DNA of 38,473 nucleotides from Porphyromonadaceae bacterium UBA7176 (GTDB lineage Bacteria; Bacteroidota; Bacteroidia; Bacteroidales; Muribaculaceae): assembly GCA_002491245.1 (NCBI GenBank), contig DKVO01000002.1:1-38473 (forward strand), written 5' to 3'. The translations under genes were made by a program, and so were the position numbers. The stretch's first letter is position 1. Each line of letters begins with the position of its first letter. This document shows positions 15,139-23,554 of the stretch, piece by piece. The notes below the pieces were generated by a model that saw nothing but the letters and a program-made list of their open reading frames with translations, was not told the DNA's origin and searched no databases.

Positions 15139-16385
15139 CTCGCATAATACTGTTGATTAACACACTGCTGCTGGCGCTCTCGGCGTCGGCAGCTGTTTAT
15201 TCTGTCAGCGACATTCCCAACGTACACCTCGCCGACAGCACCCGATACGTTTCCGACCCCGACTACATCCTGTCGCCGGCCGCTCTCGCTCGCGTCGATT
15301 CCATCATGGCCGACATACGCCGCACCACAACAGCCGAAGCTGTCGCCGTGATTGTCGACGACATCGAAGGAGACGATATCGACAGCTTCGCGACCGAACT
15401 CTTCACCCAGTGGGGAATCGGCAAAAGCGACGTCGACAACGGGCTCCTCATACTCGTGGCAAAAGACCTCCGCAAAGCCGCCATACGACCTGGATACGGC
15501 CTCGAAGGAGTCCTGCCCGACATAGTATGTGCCGGTATTCTGAGGCAACAGATGTTCCCGGCATTCCGCCAGGGCGACTACGACAAAGGCATCATCGACG
15601 CTGCATCTACCATCCGCAAAGTACTCACCGACCCCGGCGTCGCTGCCGAGATCCGCTCTCAGCAGCTCGACAGCAAACCAAAGGGCGACAGCGACCTCAA
15701 AAAATTCTTTACCGCATATCTCTGCTTCGCCGGCGTCATCGCACTGGTTATGCTCGTGGTATTCTGCATCGTCTTGTATCACAACCGTGCCCGAAACCGC
15801 CACGACAGATACATCGCCCTCTCTCACCTCAAGCCCGTATATCTCGCCCTCACATTCTTCGGCATAGGCATTCCGGCAATCGCTACCATCCCCTTGCTCA
15901 TTACGATGAACAGGCTCCGCAACGCTCCGCGCATATGTCCGCGCTGCGGCTCAAAGATGACAAAAGTCGACGAAGTCAACGACAACAACTATCTCAACCA
16001 CGCCCAGGACACCGAGGAGAGGATCGGTTCGGTCGACTACGACGTATGGCTGTGCCCTCAGTGCGGCGAAACCGACATCGAGCCTTACGTCAACGCCCTC
16101 AGCGGATTTACCCCCTGTGAGAATTGCGGCGCCAGGGCCTGCCGGCTCACACGCGACCGCATACTGTACCAACCCACCACACTACGCTCCGGACAAGGCG
16201 TAAAAGAATACACATGCTTCAACTGCGGACACGTCAACCCCAAAGTCTACATCATCCCCAAACTCGTTGCCCCCGTCATCATCAGCGGTGGCGGCCGTGG
16301 TGGTGGCGGCTTTGGTGGCGGTTTCGGCGGTGGAAGTTTCGGTGGGGGCATGACCGGCGGCGGCGGCGCATCCGGCGGATGGTAG
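15135..16385 (+). CDS. TPM-domain membrane protein with zinc ribbons and Gly-rich tail
   Basis: The 416-residue protein starts at ATG 15135, overlapping the previous stop as ATGA; longer in-frame extensions are not protein-like. It has a signal peptide (1-20), a TPM domain (about 35-165, with DNGLLILVAKDLRKAAIRPGYGLEG), membrane helices (about 192-215 and 236-257), and four Cys pairs (C268/C271, C307/C310, C328/C331, C361/C364) that look like two zinc ribbons. The tail (385-416) is nearly all Gly, Phe and Ser, as in many TPM proteins. TPM proteins act in the envelope, some in protein quality control; the role here is unknown. It ends the operon and abuts the convergent flippase with no gap. 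Confidence 0.88.
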   Translation: MTRIILLINTLLLALSASAAVYSVSDIPNVHLADSTRYVSDPDYILSPAALARVDSIMADIRRTTTAEAVAVIVDDIEGDDIDSFATELFTQWGIGKSDVDNGLLILVAKDLRKAAIRPGYGLEGVLPDIVCAGILRQQMFPAFRQGDYDKGIIDAASTIRKVLTDPGVAAEIRSQQLDSKPKGDSDLKKFFTAYLCFAGVIALVMLVVFCIVLYHNRARNRHDRYIALSHLKPVYLALTFFGIGIPAIATIPLLITMNRLRNAPRICPRCGSKMTKVDEVNDNNYLNHAQDTEERIGSVDYDVWLCPQCGETDIEPYVNALSGFTPCENCGARACRLTRDRILYQPTTLRSGQGVKEYTCFNCGHVNPKVYIIPKLVAPVIISGGGRGGGGFGGGFGGGSFGGGMTGGGGASGGW

Positions 16386-17801
16386 TCAGCGCAGTATACG
16401 CCTGTAAGCGGCTACGGCGCCGATACATCCGAGTACAGCAGCAGCCACGCCACCCCACATCGCATCAAGAGCAAATGCCAGCCCTCCGGCACATAGGGCG
16501 CAGGCAAGCAATGTCCCTATCCCCCTGCGCAGCCTCAATCCGTAGCGCACACGGCACACAGCATAGCACACTCCCGTATACACAAGATACCACAGGACAT
16601 ACGCCACCCCGAGCCCGGCATAACCATAACAGGTATAAAGCGGAATATTTAGACACAGATACACAACAGCACTGGTCAGCTCTGTAACAACATAGAGACG
16701 ACCGTCTCCTCGCGCCACAATCACATAAGCCATACAGACTGATGCTCCGCGCAGACACACCCCGATAATAGCGAAACCGACATACGGCAACGCGCCGTAA
16801 AACTCGTCGCTGTACAGAAAATCAATCACCGGCTCCTTGAAAGCTATGAAAAACAGAGATACGGGAATAAGCACCCACAGCACAATCTTGATCTCGTGCG
16901 ACATTACAACCGACGTTCGCCAACGGCTCCTCACCACCGAAGCCAGACGAGGATAGTACTCCATCGCTATCGCAGTAAAGATCATGCCTACATAAGAATT
17001 GACCAACGTATAACCGGCCTGATACACCCCGACAGCGACCGACCCGTCGGTATGGTTGAGCCACGCGACAAAAACATACGATGCAAGTAACGACGAAGCC
17101 ATGCTCACGGTCATATAGAACCCCAATGCAAGCATTCCCTTACCATCGTCCCAAGCCTGCCGGAAGCCCACCTTGACCCGTTCGACATCCCTCACTCTCA
17201 GAAGCCACGAATAAAAGCAATTGCTCGCAGCAAACACTATCAGTACCGGCACGATTCCCGATATCCTGAAAAAATAAAAAAGAGGAACAGCTATCGCCGT
17301 TGCCGTCACCGAGGCAAACATCGTGCGCCGGGCCAAAGGCTTAAGCCGCTCCAAGCCCTGCATCACTGCACTCTCGCCGCTCGTCACCGCCGACAGCAGC
17401 ATGGTTAGAGACAGTATGGCGAATGCAATAGCATGCTCCGTATCTCCGAACGAAAAATAGCTCAATGCCGGAGATGCGAGCAACATCAGCAACAGTCCGC
17501 CGACACCCAGCAGTAAGGCAAGCTTACGTGTCACCGCCACAATCCGGCTCTTATCCACCTCTTGAGCGATATCACGAACAGCACTTTGATGCAGATTACA
17601 CTGCGTCACCGACGACATAAGTTCTATCGTACTGTTATATATCGTTATAAGACCCACCCCAAGCGGTCCTATCCATATGGCCACAAGCTTGGTCCTCACA
17701 ACAGAACAAAGCACCGTGATCACCTGCACGCTGCCGAATATACCCAACGCCTTCAATATCTTCGCCGTCGTGGGCGAGTGTGGTGTCACGGCTTTAGCCA
17801 T
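16386..17801 (-). CDS. Wzx-type polysaccharide flippase
   Basis: The 471-residue protein has about twelve hydrophobic segments and the MATE/MVF-like start of O-antigen translocases (GIFGSVQVITVLCSVVRTKLVAIWIGPLGVGLITIYNS). It should move lipid-linked oligosaccharides across the inner membrane. The ATG at 17801 lies inside the 3' end of the EnvC-like gene (16-base overlap), so it is the last gene of the dut operon, an unusual place for a flippase; no glycosyltransferases are adjacent. Confidence 0.88.
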   Translation of the reverse strand: MAKAVTPHSPTTAKILKALGIFGSVQVITVLCSVVRTKLVAIWIGPLGVGLITIYNSTIELMSSVTQCNLHQSAVRDIAQEVDKSRIVAVTRKLALLLGVGGLLLMLLASPALSYFSFGDTEHAIAFAILSLTMLLSAVTSGESAVMQGLERLKPLARRTMFASVTATAIAVPLFYFFRISGIVPVLIVFAASNCFYSWLLRVRDVERVKVGFRQAWDDGKGMLALGFYMTVSMASSLLASYVFVAWLNHTDGSVAVGVYQAGYTLVNSYVGMIFTAIAMEYYPRLASVVRSRWRTSVVMSHEIKIVLWVLIPVSLFFIAFKEPVIDFLYSDEFYGALPYVGFAIIGVCLRGASVCMAYVIVARGDGRLYVVTELTSAVVYLCLNIPLYTCYGYAGLGVAYVLWYLVYTGVCYAVCRVRYGLRLRRGIGTLLACALCAGGLAFALDAMWGGVAAAVLGCIGAVAAYRRILR

Positions 17802-19036
17802 AGCATCGGGTCAAGTTTCGTTTTCTCATGGCGCACCTCGAAATGAAGCTTGGTGCGGTTGCCGTCCGACGGGTCGGAGAACACCGTGCCTATCAGCTGG
17901 CCTCCCTCCACCTTGTCGCCCTTGCGCACCCTGAGGTCCGAAAGGCCGGCATATACAGTAAGGTATTCGCCGTGGCGCACAAGCACAACATTTCCATAGC
18001 CTTCCATCACGATAATCATACTCACAGTTCCATCATAAACAGCACGTGCCGACGCCCCGGGCGATGTCTCGAAATCGACGCCATTGTTCTGCACAGTCAC
18101 GCGCTCGAGCGTCTCGTGCGTATGACGCCCGAAGGTCGACGTCACCGTCGCCTTGCGGTCAAGTGGCCACGGCAATTTACCCTTGCATTGCTCGAAAGGC
18201 GCCGTTAGCCTGTCGGGGGCCACCGTTTCCTCGGCCTTGGGTTTCGACGGACCGGCCTCGGGCGTTTCCTTTCCGCCCTTTTTACGCTCTGCCTCAGCCT
18301 TTCGCCGGGCCTCGGCCTCTGCTTCTATTATACGGTCAAGCTCATCATCGAGCTGCTTGACAAGCCTCTGCTGCTCTTCGAGAACTCGCTGCAGATTGCG
18401 GCTCTGACGCTTGAGCGAACCCACTGCTGCATCAGCTTTATGTTTCCGTTCACCAAGCACTCGCCGAACAGCCGCCAGACTGTCTGCACTCATTGCCACC
18501 CGGCTTGTCAACGTGTCCAGTCGGCGGTGGCGTTCCTCAAGACTCGCCTTCAAGGCTGCGATATCTTCTGTCTTGTCTTTCTGCCACTCTCCAAGTTCCT
18601 TCAGATAGCGCATACGGCTACGGGCCTGTTGAAAAGAGGTCGAACTGAAGATATACGATACCCCCGACGCCTGCTGCCGCTGACGGTGCAAGGCGCGCAC
18701 TGCCTTGCCGTACGACTGACGCAATTCTGCCAGACGGCTTTCGTTGGCGCTTATGCTGTCTGCAACCTTACGGCTCTCGCGTTGCAACCCGGCAACCTGT
18801 CCGGCCAAACGCTCCGCCTCGGCCTCACGGTCGCGTATCTCCCCCTCAAGAACCTGAAGGTTGAGCAACTCGCGGCGTGTCGACTGCTCGTTCTTTGTCA
18901 GCTCCTTGCGTGTCCGCTCTATCTTCCGGGTCGCCTCCCGGCGCTCGGTTTGCACCGTTTTTTGCGTGCGTTGGCGTCCATCAGCCAACTGGCCGATGAC
19001 GGCGACAAACAGCACACATAGCAAAAAACGGATCAC
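17786..19036 (-). CDS. envC: EnvC-like murein hydrolase activator
   Basis: The 416-residue protein has a signal peptide (1-20), a long charged coiled coil (about 22-245), a Lys/Glu/Pro-rich linker, and a C-terminal LytM/M23 domain (about 290-416). The LytM domain lacks zinc ligands: NNGVDFE has Asn where active enzymes have His, TVYAGL replaces Y-x-H, and only one His remains in LHFEVR. It is therefore most likely a non-enzymatic activator of periplasmic amidases, like EnvC, acting in septal peptidoglycan splitting. It starts four bases after the DUF4292 gene. The dut-TPR-DUF4292-EnvC order recurs in Bacteroidales. Confidence 0.9.
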   Translation of the reverse strand: MIRFLLCVLFVAVIGQLADGRQRTQKTVQTERREATRKIERTRKELTKNEQSTRRELLNLQVLEGEIRDREAEAERLAGQVAGLQRESRKVADSISANESRLAELRQSYGKAVRALHRQRQQASGVSYIFSSTSFQQARSRMRYLKELGEWQKDKTEDIAALKASLEERHRRLDTLTSRVAMSADSLAAVRRVLGERKHKADAAVGSLKRQSRNLQRVLEEQQRLVKQLDDELDRIIEAEAEARRKAEAERKKGGKETPEAGPSKPKAEETVAPDRLTAPFEQCKGKLPWPLDRKATVTSTFGRHTHETLERVTVQNNGVDFETSPGASARAVYDGTVSMIIVMEGYGNVVLVRHGEYLTVYAGLSDLRVRKGDKVEGGQLIGTVFSDPSDGNRTKLHFEVRHEKTKLDPMLWLKP

Positions 19037-19040
19037 CTCA

Positions 19041-19904
19041 TCACTTCTTTAAAATCTCCATAATTTTTGATGCCGGTATCCTGCGTGAACCCGACGGGAT
19101 ACGGGGCTTGTTGATCGTGAGGCCTGTATCCCATTTGGCACGCCCAAGATCCCAGCTGAGGGTAGCGTCGACTGTATGCTTTCCGGCCTTTGCTCCTACA
19201 TTGACCCACGGGGCAACCTCTCCGGCAGCTGATGTTTCCGACGTACCGTAAGCAAACACTATCGGCTCTCGTGCTCCGGCGTTCACCGTGAGGCTGCGGA
19301 GCGAAGGAGCACCCTCTCCAAGTGCGGCGGCAAAAGTCCAGGCAAGACCCTTCGGCAATTTCTTAGGGGTCAGACTGAGTGTGCTTTCGCCCAACTCAAC
19401 AGCATAGCGTTTAAAATCGTCTGATGCAAGCACTCCGCTGCCGGGAGTGAACACCTGCCCTAAAAGAGCCGACTGGATATCTGCCAGTGTAAGGCCATAC
19501 GTGTCAGTGATGGCTCCGAGAGCTTCGCTGCAGTACATGTCGTTGACCTTGGCCACCACAATCACCGAGTCATTGTCGGCATATAGCGAACCTACTTCAA
19601 AACCAAAAACACGGACCGATATCGACAAAGCCTTGCCGCGTATCATCTTAGCAGTGGCCGACAGACTTATTCGCTTGGGCTGCGATATCTGAAGTTTCAC
19701 GGGCATCGACACATCTGTCCATGCGCCATACGACCGGGCAAGAGCTCCGAACTCTCCCTCAGCCGTGCGCTGCTCTCCCGGCATTGTCTCCGCCGGGCGC
19801 GGACTATCGGCTTTACTTTGCTTTCGCGAGGTGCCGCAAGCCGTCATCAACAATATACCTGCAGTTGCCACTGCCAGGAGTAAATATGCTGTCTTTCGTG
19901 TCAT
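19041..19904 (-). CDS. DUF4292 lipoprotein
   Basis: The 287-residue protein has a lipoprotein signal with lipobox MTAC (Cys about residue 23). The mature part matches DUF4292, whose beta-rich body resembles LolA/LolB-type lipid-binding folds: LQISQPKRISLSATAKMIRGKALSISVRVFGFEVG, and the hydrophobic-slot-like segments after it. A role in outer-membrane lipoprotein or lipid handling is suggested for the family but not proven. It sits between the TPR gene (three bases) and the EnvC-like gene (four bases). Confidence 0.85.
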   Translation of the reverse strand: MTRKTAYLLLAVATAGILLMTACGTSRKQSKADSPRPAETMPGEQRTAEGEFGALARSYGAWTDVSMPVKLQISQPKRISLSATAKMIRGKALSISVRVFGFEVGSLYADNDSVIVVAKVNDMYCSEALGAITDTYGLTLADIQSALLGQVFTPGSGVLASDDFKRYAVELGESTLSLTPKKLPKGLAWTFAAALGEGAPSLRSLTVNAGAREPIVFAYGTSETSAAGEVAPWVNVGAKAGKHTVDATLSWDLGRAKWDTGLTINKPRIPSGSRRIPASKIMEILKK

Positions 19905-19907
19905 AAT

Positions 19908-21686
19908 CTATTCTGTCAGATACTTCTTTGCTTTCACCTTCTTGCGTATCAGTTTATTATCCGGGTCAAGCTCGAGAGCCTTTTTCCAGAATTCAAGAGC
20001 TTTGTCATGCTCTCCCGACATAAAATATATATCGCCGGCATGGTCGTAGATATCTGGCGTCGGCTCTTCGCCGCTGGCGCCATCCTCTCCTTCGTACAGC
20101 TCGAGGGTCGTGTCGATCACCTCCTTGGCCTTGGCGTAATTACCTTTCTTGAAAAGCACCCAGGCATAAGTGTCGAGGTAGGTCGGGTTATCAGGCTCGG
20201 CACCGGTGGCGATACCGGCATAAAGCTCGGCGGCTCCAAGTTCGGTCCCCTCGCAGGCATTGAAATAGGCGAAATTGTTCATCGCCATATAGTTGTCGGG
20301 GTTAAGACCTATTGCCTGACGGTAAGCCGACGAGGCTTCGGCCGCCTGCCCCATACGCCATAGTATGTCTCCCTTGGTCGAGAGGATTGCCGAGCACACA
20401 AGGTCATTACCGTAGCGCGACAGATCCAGAGTGTCAAGTAGTGCCAGCGCCGTCGTGTCTCGCCCCTGCATGGCAAGGGCTGTCGACATTGTGAGAGGGA
20501 AATATCCGTTGTCCGGAAAGAGATCTTTTGCCTTGGTCGACGTTTCGAGAGCCTTGACAGTATCCTGTAGAGCGAAATAGTACTGCACCAGCGACGCCCA
20601 CCGCGTGGGGTCTGATCCGTCAAGGTCTATGCTGTACGACATCTGCTCCGCTGCCTCGGCCGTCTTGCCCGTCTCGCTCTTATACCGCGCCAAAAGGTCG
20701 TGGAGCATAGCCTCTCCGGGATTTTGCTCCTGCATCACGGTAAACATACTGTCGATGCGAGGCCACTGGGCGCTGTCGGTATACAGTTTCGCCACATAGT
20801 CGGTCAACAACTCAAGCTTGGGTGCGAATTCTATTGTCGGCGACTCCAACGCCCCGAATACTGCCGCATCATAACCAGTGCTGTCGCCCTGCTCGCGGAA
20901 GAAATCGGCTCGCGACAGGTACACACTTCCGTTATCCGGGTCTATCTGCAGTGCCTTGTCAAGTCGGCTTCGGGCAGAGTCCGGCATTCCGAGACCGGCG
21001 AACACCGAACCGGCGAAAATCTTGGTCGACACATCCGCCGGGGCATCTTTCTCAAGAGCCGCAAGCTCGGCAAGAACTGCTGTCGTATCACCCAAATTCA
21101 TATAGATATCAATCTTGCGACCCGACACCGGCAAGGTGTGTCCCATGCCTTTCTCAAGACGCGAGTATATCTCCAGTGCTTCATGCAGGTCGGCGGTGTC
21201 ACCGCGCATGGCATAACGGGCAGCGAGTGATCCGGCAAGATAGAAGGCAGGATCGCTGCGGTCTGGCCTCACGCTATCCTGGGTGCGCCAGATTTCTATC
21301 AGGTCGTCGATTCGCTGGGCACTCTTCGCTATCACACTGTACACCTCGGCATAGTTGCGGTTCGTAGGCTCCATACGGAAACGCTCCGCTATCGCAGCAT
21401 ACGCTCGCTCCCGGCGCAGTGAATCGGCAAGAGGAGTCATAAGCTCCATCTCCCCGTACGAAGCCGCTATATAAGGGTCGGACGGTGCAAGACGGTAAGC
21501 CTCGCGGAGCAACATGTAGCAGTCGTCGTAACGGCCGGCATTACGGGCATTCGCGGCTTCAAGGAACAGATACTCGGCCTTGAGCGACGTTTCGGATTCA
21601 ACCGACGGACGGGCTGCCGATATCACTCCGGCGCAGGCAAGTACCAGTAAAAAAAAAGGCAGGAGATAAAGTGGTCTGTTTTTCAC
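19908..21686 (-). CDS. Secreted TPR-repeat protein
   Basis: The 592-residue protein begins with a signal sequence (about 1-24, possible lipoprotein since LACAG contains Cys). It is built of many tetratricopeptide repeats, clearest at ALQIDPDNGSVYLSRADFF, AIGLNPDNYMAMNNFAYF, and KKALELDPDNKLIRKKVKA near the C-terminus. TPR arrays scaffold protein complexes, here probably in the periplasm or inner outer-membrane face. It is the second of the conserved dut-TPR-DUF4292-EnvC set and starts 12 bases after the dut stop. Confidence 0.88.
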   Translation of the reverse strand: MKNRPLYLLPFFLLVLACAGVISAARPSVESETSLKAEYLFLEAANARNAGRYDDCYMLLREAYRLAPSDPYIAASYGEMELMTPLADSLRRERAYAAIAERFRMEPTNRNYAEVYSVIAKSAQRIDDLIEIWRTQDSVRPDRSDPAFYLAGSLAARYAMRGDTADLHEALEIYSRLEKGMGHTLPVSGRKIDIYMNLGDTTAVLAELAALEKDAPADVSTKIFAGSVFAGLGMPDSARSRLDKALQIDPDNGSVYLSRADFFREQGDSTGYDAAVFGALESPTIEFAPKLELLTDYVAKLYTDSAQWPRIDSMFTVMQEQNPGEAMLHDLLARYKSETGKTAEAAEQMSYSIDLDGSDPTRWASLVQYYFALQDTVKALETSTKAKDLFPDNGYFPLTMSTALAMQGRDTTALALLDTLDLSRYGNDLVCSAILSTKGDILWRMGQAAEASSAYRQAIGLNPDNYMAMNNFAYFNACEGTELGAAELYAGIATGAEPDNPTYLDTYAWVLFKKGNYAKAKEVIDTTLELYEGEDGASGEEPTPDIYDHAGDIYFMSGEHDKALEFWKKALELDPDNKLIRKKVKAKKYLTE

Positions 21687-21698
21687 GTCGTTGCAATA

Positions 21699-22142
21699 TT
21701 ATACTCCGGAGTGCCCGAAACCACCGTCGCCGCGCACCGTTTCGTCCAGACTATCGACTGGATCCCACTCCACCGACGGAACTCGGTTAAGTACCATCTG
21801 GCAGATTCGGTCGCCCGGCTCAACTGTAAAGGGCTCTTCAGAGAGGTTTATTATTATAACACCTATCTCCCCCCTGTAGTCGCAGTCGATTGTTCCCGGA
21901 GTATTGACAAGACTTATGCCCTTTTTAAGAGCCAGACCACTGCGTGGACGCATCTGCAACTCATACCCCTCGGGGATTGAAACATATAAACCGGTAGGTA
22001 TCAAGCATCTGTGCAGCGGTGCTACAGTCACAACTCTGTCGAGCGAAGCATAAACATCCATTCCGGCAGCTCCATTGGTAGCGTAAGAGGGCAGTGGATT
22101 GCCCGACTTATTCACAATTTTAACTTTTATTATATCTTTCAT
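21699..22142 (-). CDS. dut: dUTP diphosphatase
   Basis: The 147-residue trimeric dUTPase hydrolyses dUTP to dUMP and diphosphate, preventing uracil incorporation. All five motifs are present: AAGMDVYA (I), RPRSGLALKKG (II), NTPGTIDCDYRGEI (III), EPGDRICQMVL (IV), and the C-terminal RGDGGFGHSGV (V). Length is normal. It overlaps the upstream small gene by four bases (ATGA). Confidence 0.97.
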   Translation of the reverse strand: MKDIIKVKIVNKSGNPLPSYATNGAAGMDVYASLDRVVTVAPLHRCLIPTGLYVSIPEGYELQMRPRSGLALKKGISLVNTPGTIDCDYRGEIGVIIINLSEEPFTVEPGDRICQMVLNRVPSVEWDPVDSLDETVRGDGGFGHSGV

Positions 22143-22471
22143 AGATTGATGCGTTTAGCCGTACTTCCGGCTTTTAGGATAAAGATACCACGCTGACCGA
22201 GTGTGAGGCGTATCGTTCCACCTTCAACCTGCCGTTGGGTTATAAGCTGACCCAGAATAGAGAAAACCTCTACCTTCACCGGATGGTCGACAGTGATATA
22301 CACCGACCCGTTGTGTACTGTCACTTCCACATCCTCCTGTTGCGACAAACGGCTCTCCGACGACACCGGACGGTCCGGCACCGGCTCCCACACCACGGTA
22401 TTACGCGCAGTGATTGGCTCGGCAATCATCAAACCGAGCGCAAGAACCAGAAGTGCCGGCAATCTTTTCAT
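22139..22471 (-). CDS. Secreted mini-protein consisting of a T9SS-like sorting domain
   Basis: The 110-residue protein has a signal peptide (about 1-22), a short linker, and a C-terminal part (about 48-110) resembling a type IX secretion type A sorting domain: VYITVDHPVKVEVFSILGQLI, then LGQRGIFILKAGSTAKRINL, matching the usual V.V....G..V and L..G.Y.VK......K. Normally this domain is the tail of a much larger cargo. Here nothing precedes it. It overlaps both ansA and dut by four bases each, so it is tightly coupled. Function unknown; it could be a degenerate cargo remnant or a stand-alone beta-sandwich. Confidence 0.65.
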   Translation of the reverse strand: MKRLPALLVLALGLMIAEPITARNTVVWEPVPDRPVSSESRLSQQEDVEVTVHNGSVYITVDHPVKVEVFSILGQLITQRQVEGGTIRLTLGQRGIFILKAGSTAKRINL

Positions 22472-23508
22472 TTTGGTGTCGATATAGTTAGTTCTCCGGC
22501 GATAGGCACAGCCATACGGCGCCCGACCTCGTTGGGGTCTATGCCGAGACCGAAAAGAAACATCATTTTTGTAATCGCGGCCTCAAATGTCAGGTCATGG
22601 CCGGGAATGACTCCCGTGGCGGCAAGGACATCGCCGGCAACATAACGGTTGGGATGCACCCCTCCGTTGACACACTGGGTCACATTCACTATCACCACTC
22701 CACTCTTCACCGTGTTCTCTATCGCGTCGAGAAACCATTGCCACGTCGGGCCATTACCGGCTCCATATGTCCTGAGCACTATGCCCTTGATACCCGGAGT
22801 CTCGAGCAGATGCTTGAGCACTCGCTCGTTTAGACCCGGAAAAAGATCGATTGCCATCACATTATTATCCAACGCATAGCGTGGCTGCAACGGACAGGCA
22901 TGGTGATGGTGGGTCAAGGCATCGCGGTCATACTGTATCCCGAGGCCTATCTTGGCAAGATAAGGATAGTTGTTGCTCTTGAAAGCGTTGAAGTTGTCGG
23001 CACTCCGCTTGGTGGAGCGGTTGCCGCGCCAAAGGTAGTTCTCGAAGAGGATCGCAACCTCTCGCACTGTCGGTGTTCCGTCTGGCTCGCGGTTAGCCGC
23101 GATCTGGAGAGCCGTTATCAGATTCTCCTCCCCGTCGGTACGCACCTCGCCGATAGGCAGCTGCGAGCCGGTGATGATCACCGGCTTGTCAAGATTGCCA
23201 AGCATGAACGATAGCGCCGAAGCAGTGTATGCCATAGTATCGGTGCCGTGGAGGACAACGAAACCATCATAGCTGTCGTAGTTATCAGCTATGCTGCGAG
23301 CGATAAGCTGCCAATGCGCGATATCCATGTCCGACGAGTCTATCGGAGGATGAAACTGGATATTGTCGATGTCATACTCAAGCATCTTCACCTTAGGCAC
23401 GTTCTCCATAAGGTGAGAGAAATCGAAGGGCTTCAAGGCTTTCGTCCTGGGGTCCTCTATCATACCGATTGTGCCGCCGGTATATATTATGAGTATGCGT
23501 GGTTTCAT
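22468..23508 (-). CDS. ansA: Type I L-asparaginase
   Basis: The 346-residue enzyme hydrolyses asparagine to aspartate and ammonia. It has the first catalytic Thr in YTGGTIGM (about residues 9-16), the second in VVLHGTDTMAYTA, and the IITGSQLP segment typical of AnsA. No signal peptide, so cytoplasmic. It starts the closely packed dut operon, 46 bases after metG, with no separate TAnnTTTG promoter seen, so it may be read from the metG promoter. Confidence 0.95.
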   Translation of the reverse strand: MKPRILIIYTGGTIGMIEDPRTKALKPFDFSHLMENVPKVKMLEYDIDNIQFHPPIDSSDMDIAHWQLIARSIADNYDSYDGFVVLHGTDTMAYTASALSFMLGNLDKPVIITGSQLPIGEVRTDGEENLITALQIAANREPDGTPTVREVAILFENYLWRGNRSTKRSADNFNAFKSNNYPYLAKIGLGIQYDRDALTHHHHACPLQPRYALDNNVMAIDLFPGLNERVLKHLLETPGIKGIVLRTYGAGNGPTWQWFLDAIENTVKSGVVIVNVTQCVNGGVHPNRYVAGDVLAATGVIPGHDLTFEAAITKMMFLFGLGIDPNEVGRRMAVPIAGELTISTPK

Positions 23509-23554
23509 GTTTTATGATTGGCTGTTAGGGAGTGTTTTTTGTAAGGTCGACGCC

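Noticed and set aside
14787..15827. 346-codon minus-strand frame
   Set aside because: Antisense to the real TPM-domain gene and its upstream neighbour, which have family signatures and ATGA coupling.
17786..19036. Active M23 endopeptidase
   Set aside because: Zinc-binding residues are missing (Asn for His, no H-x-H), so an activator is favoured over an enzyme.
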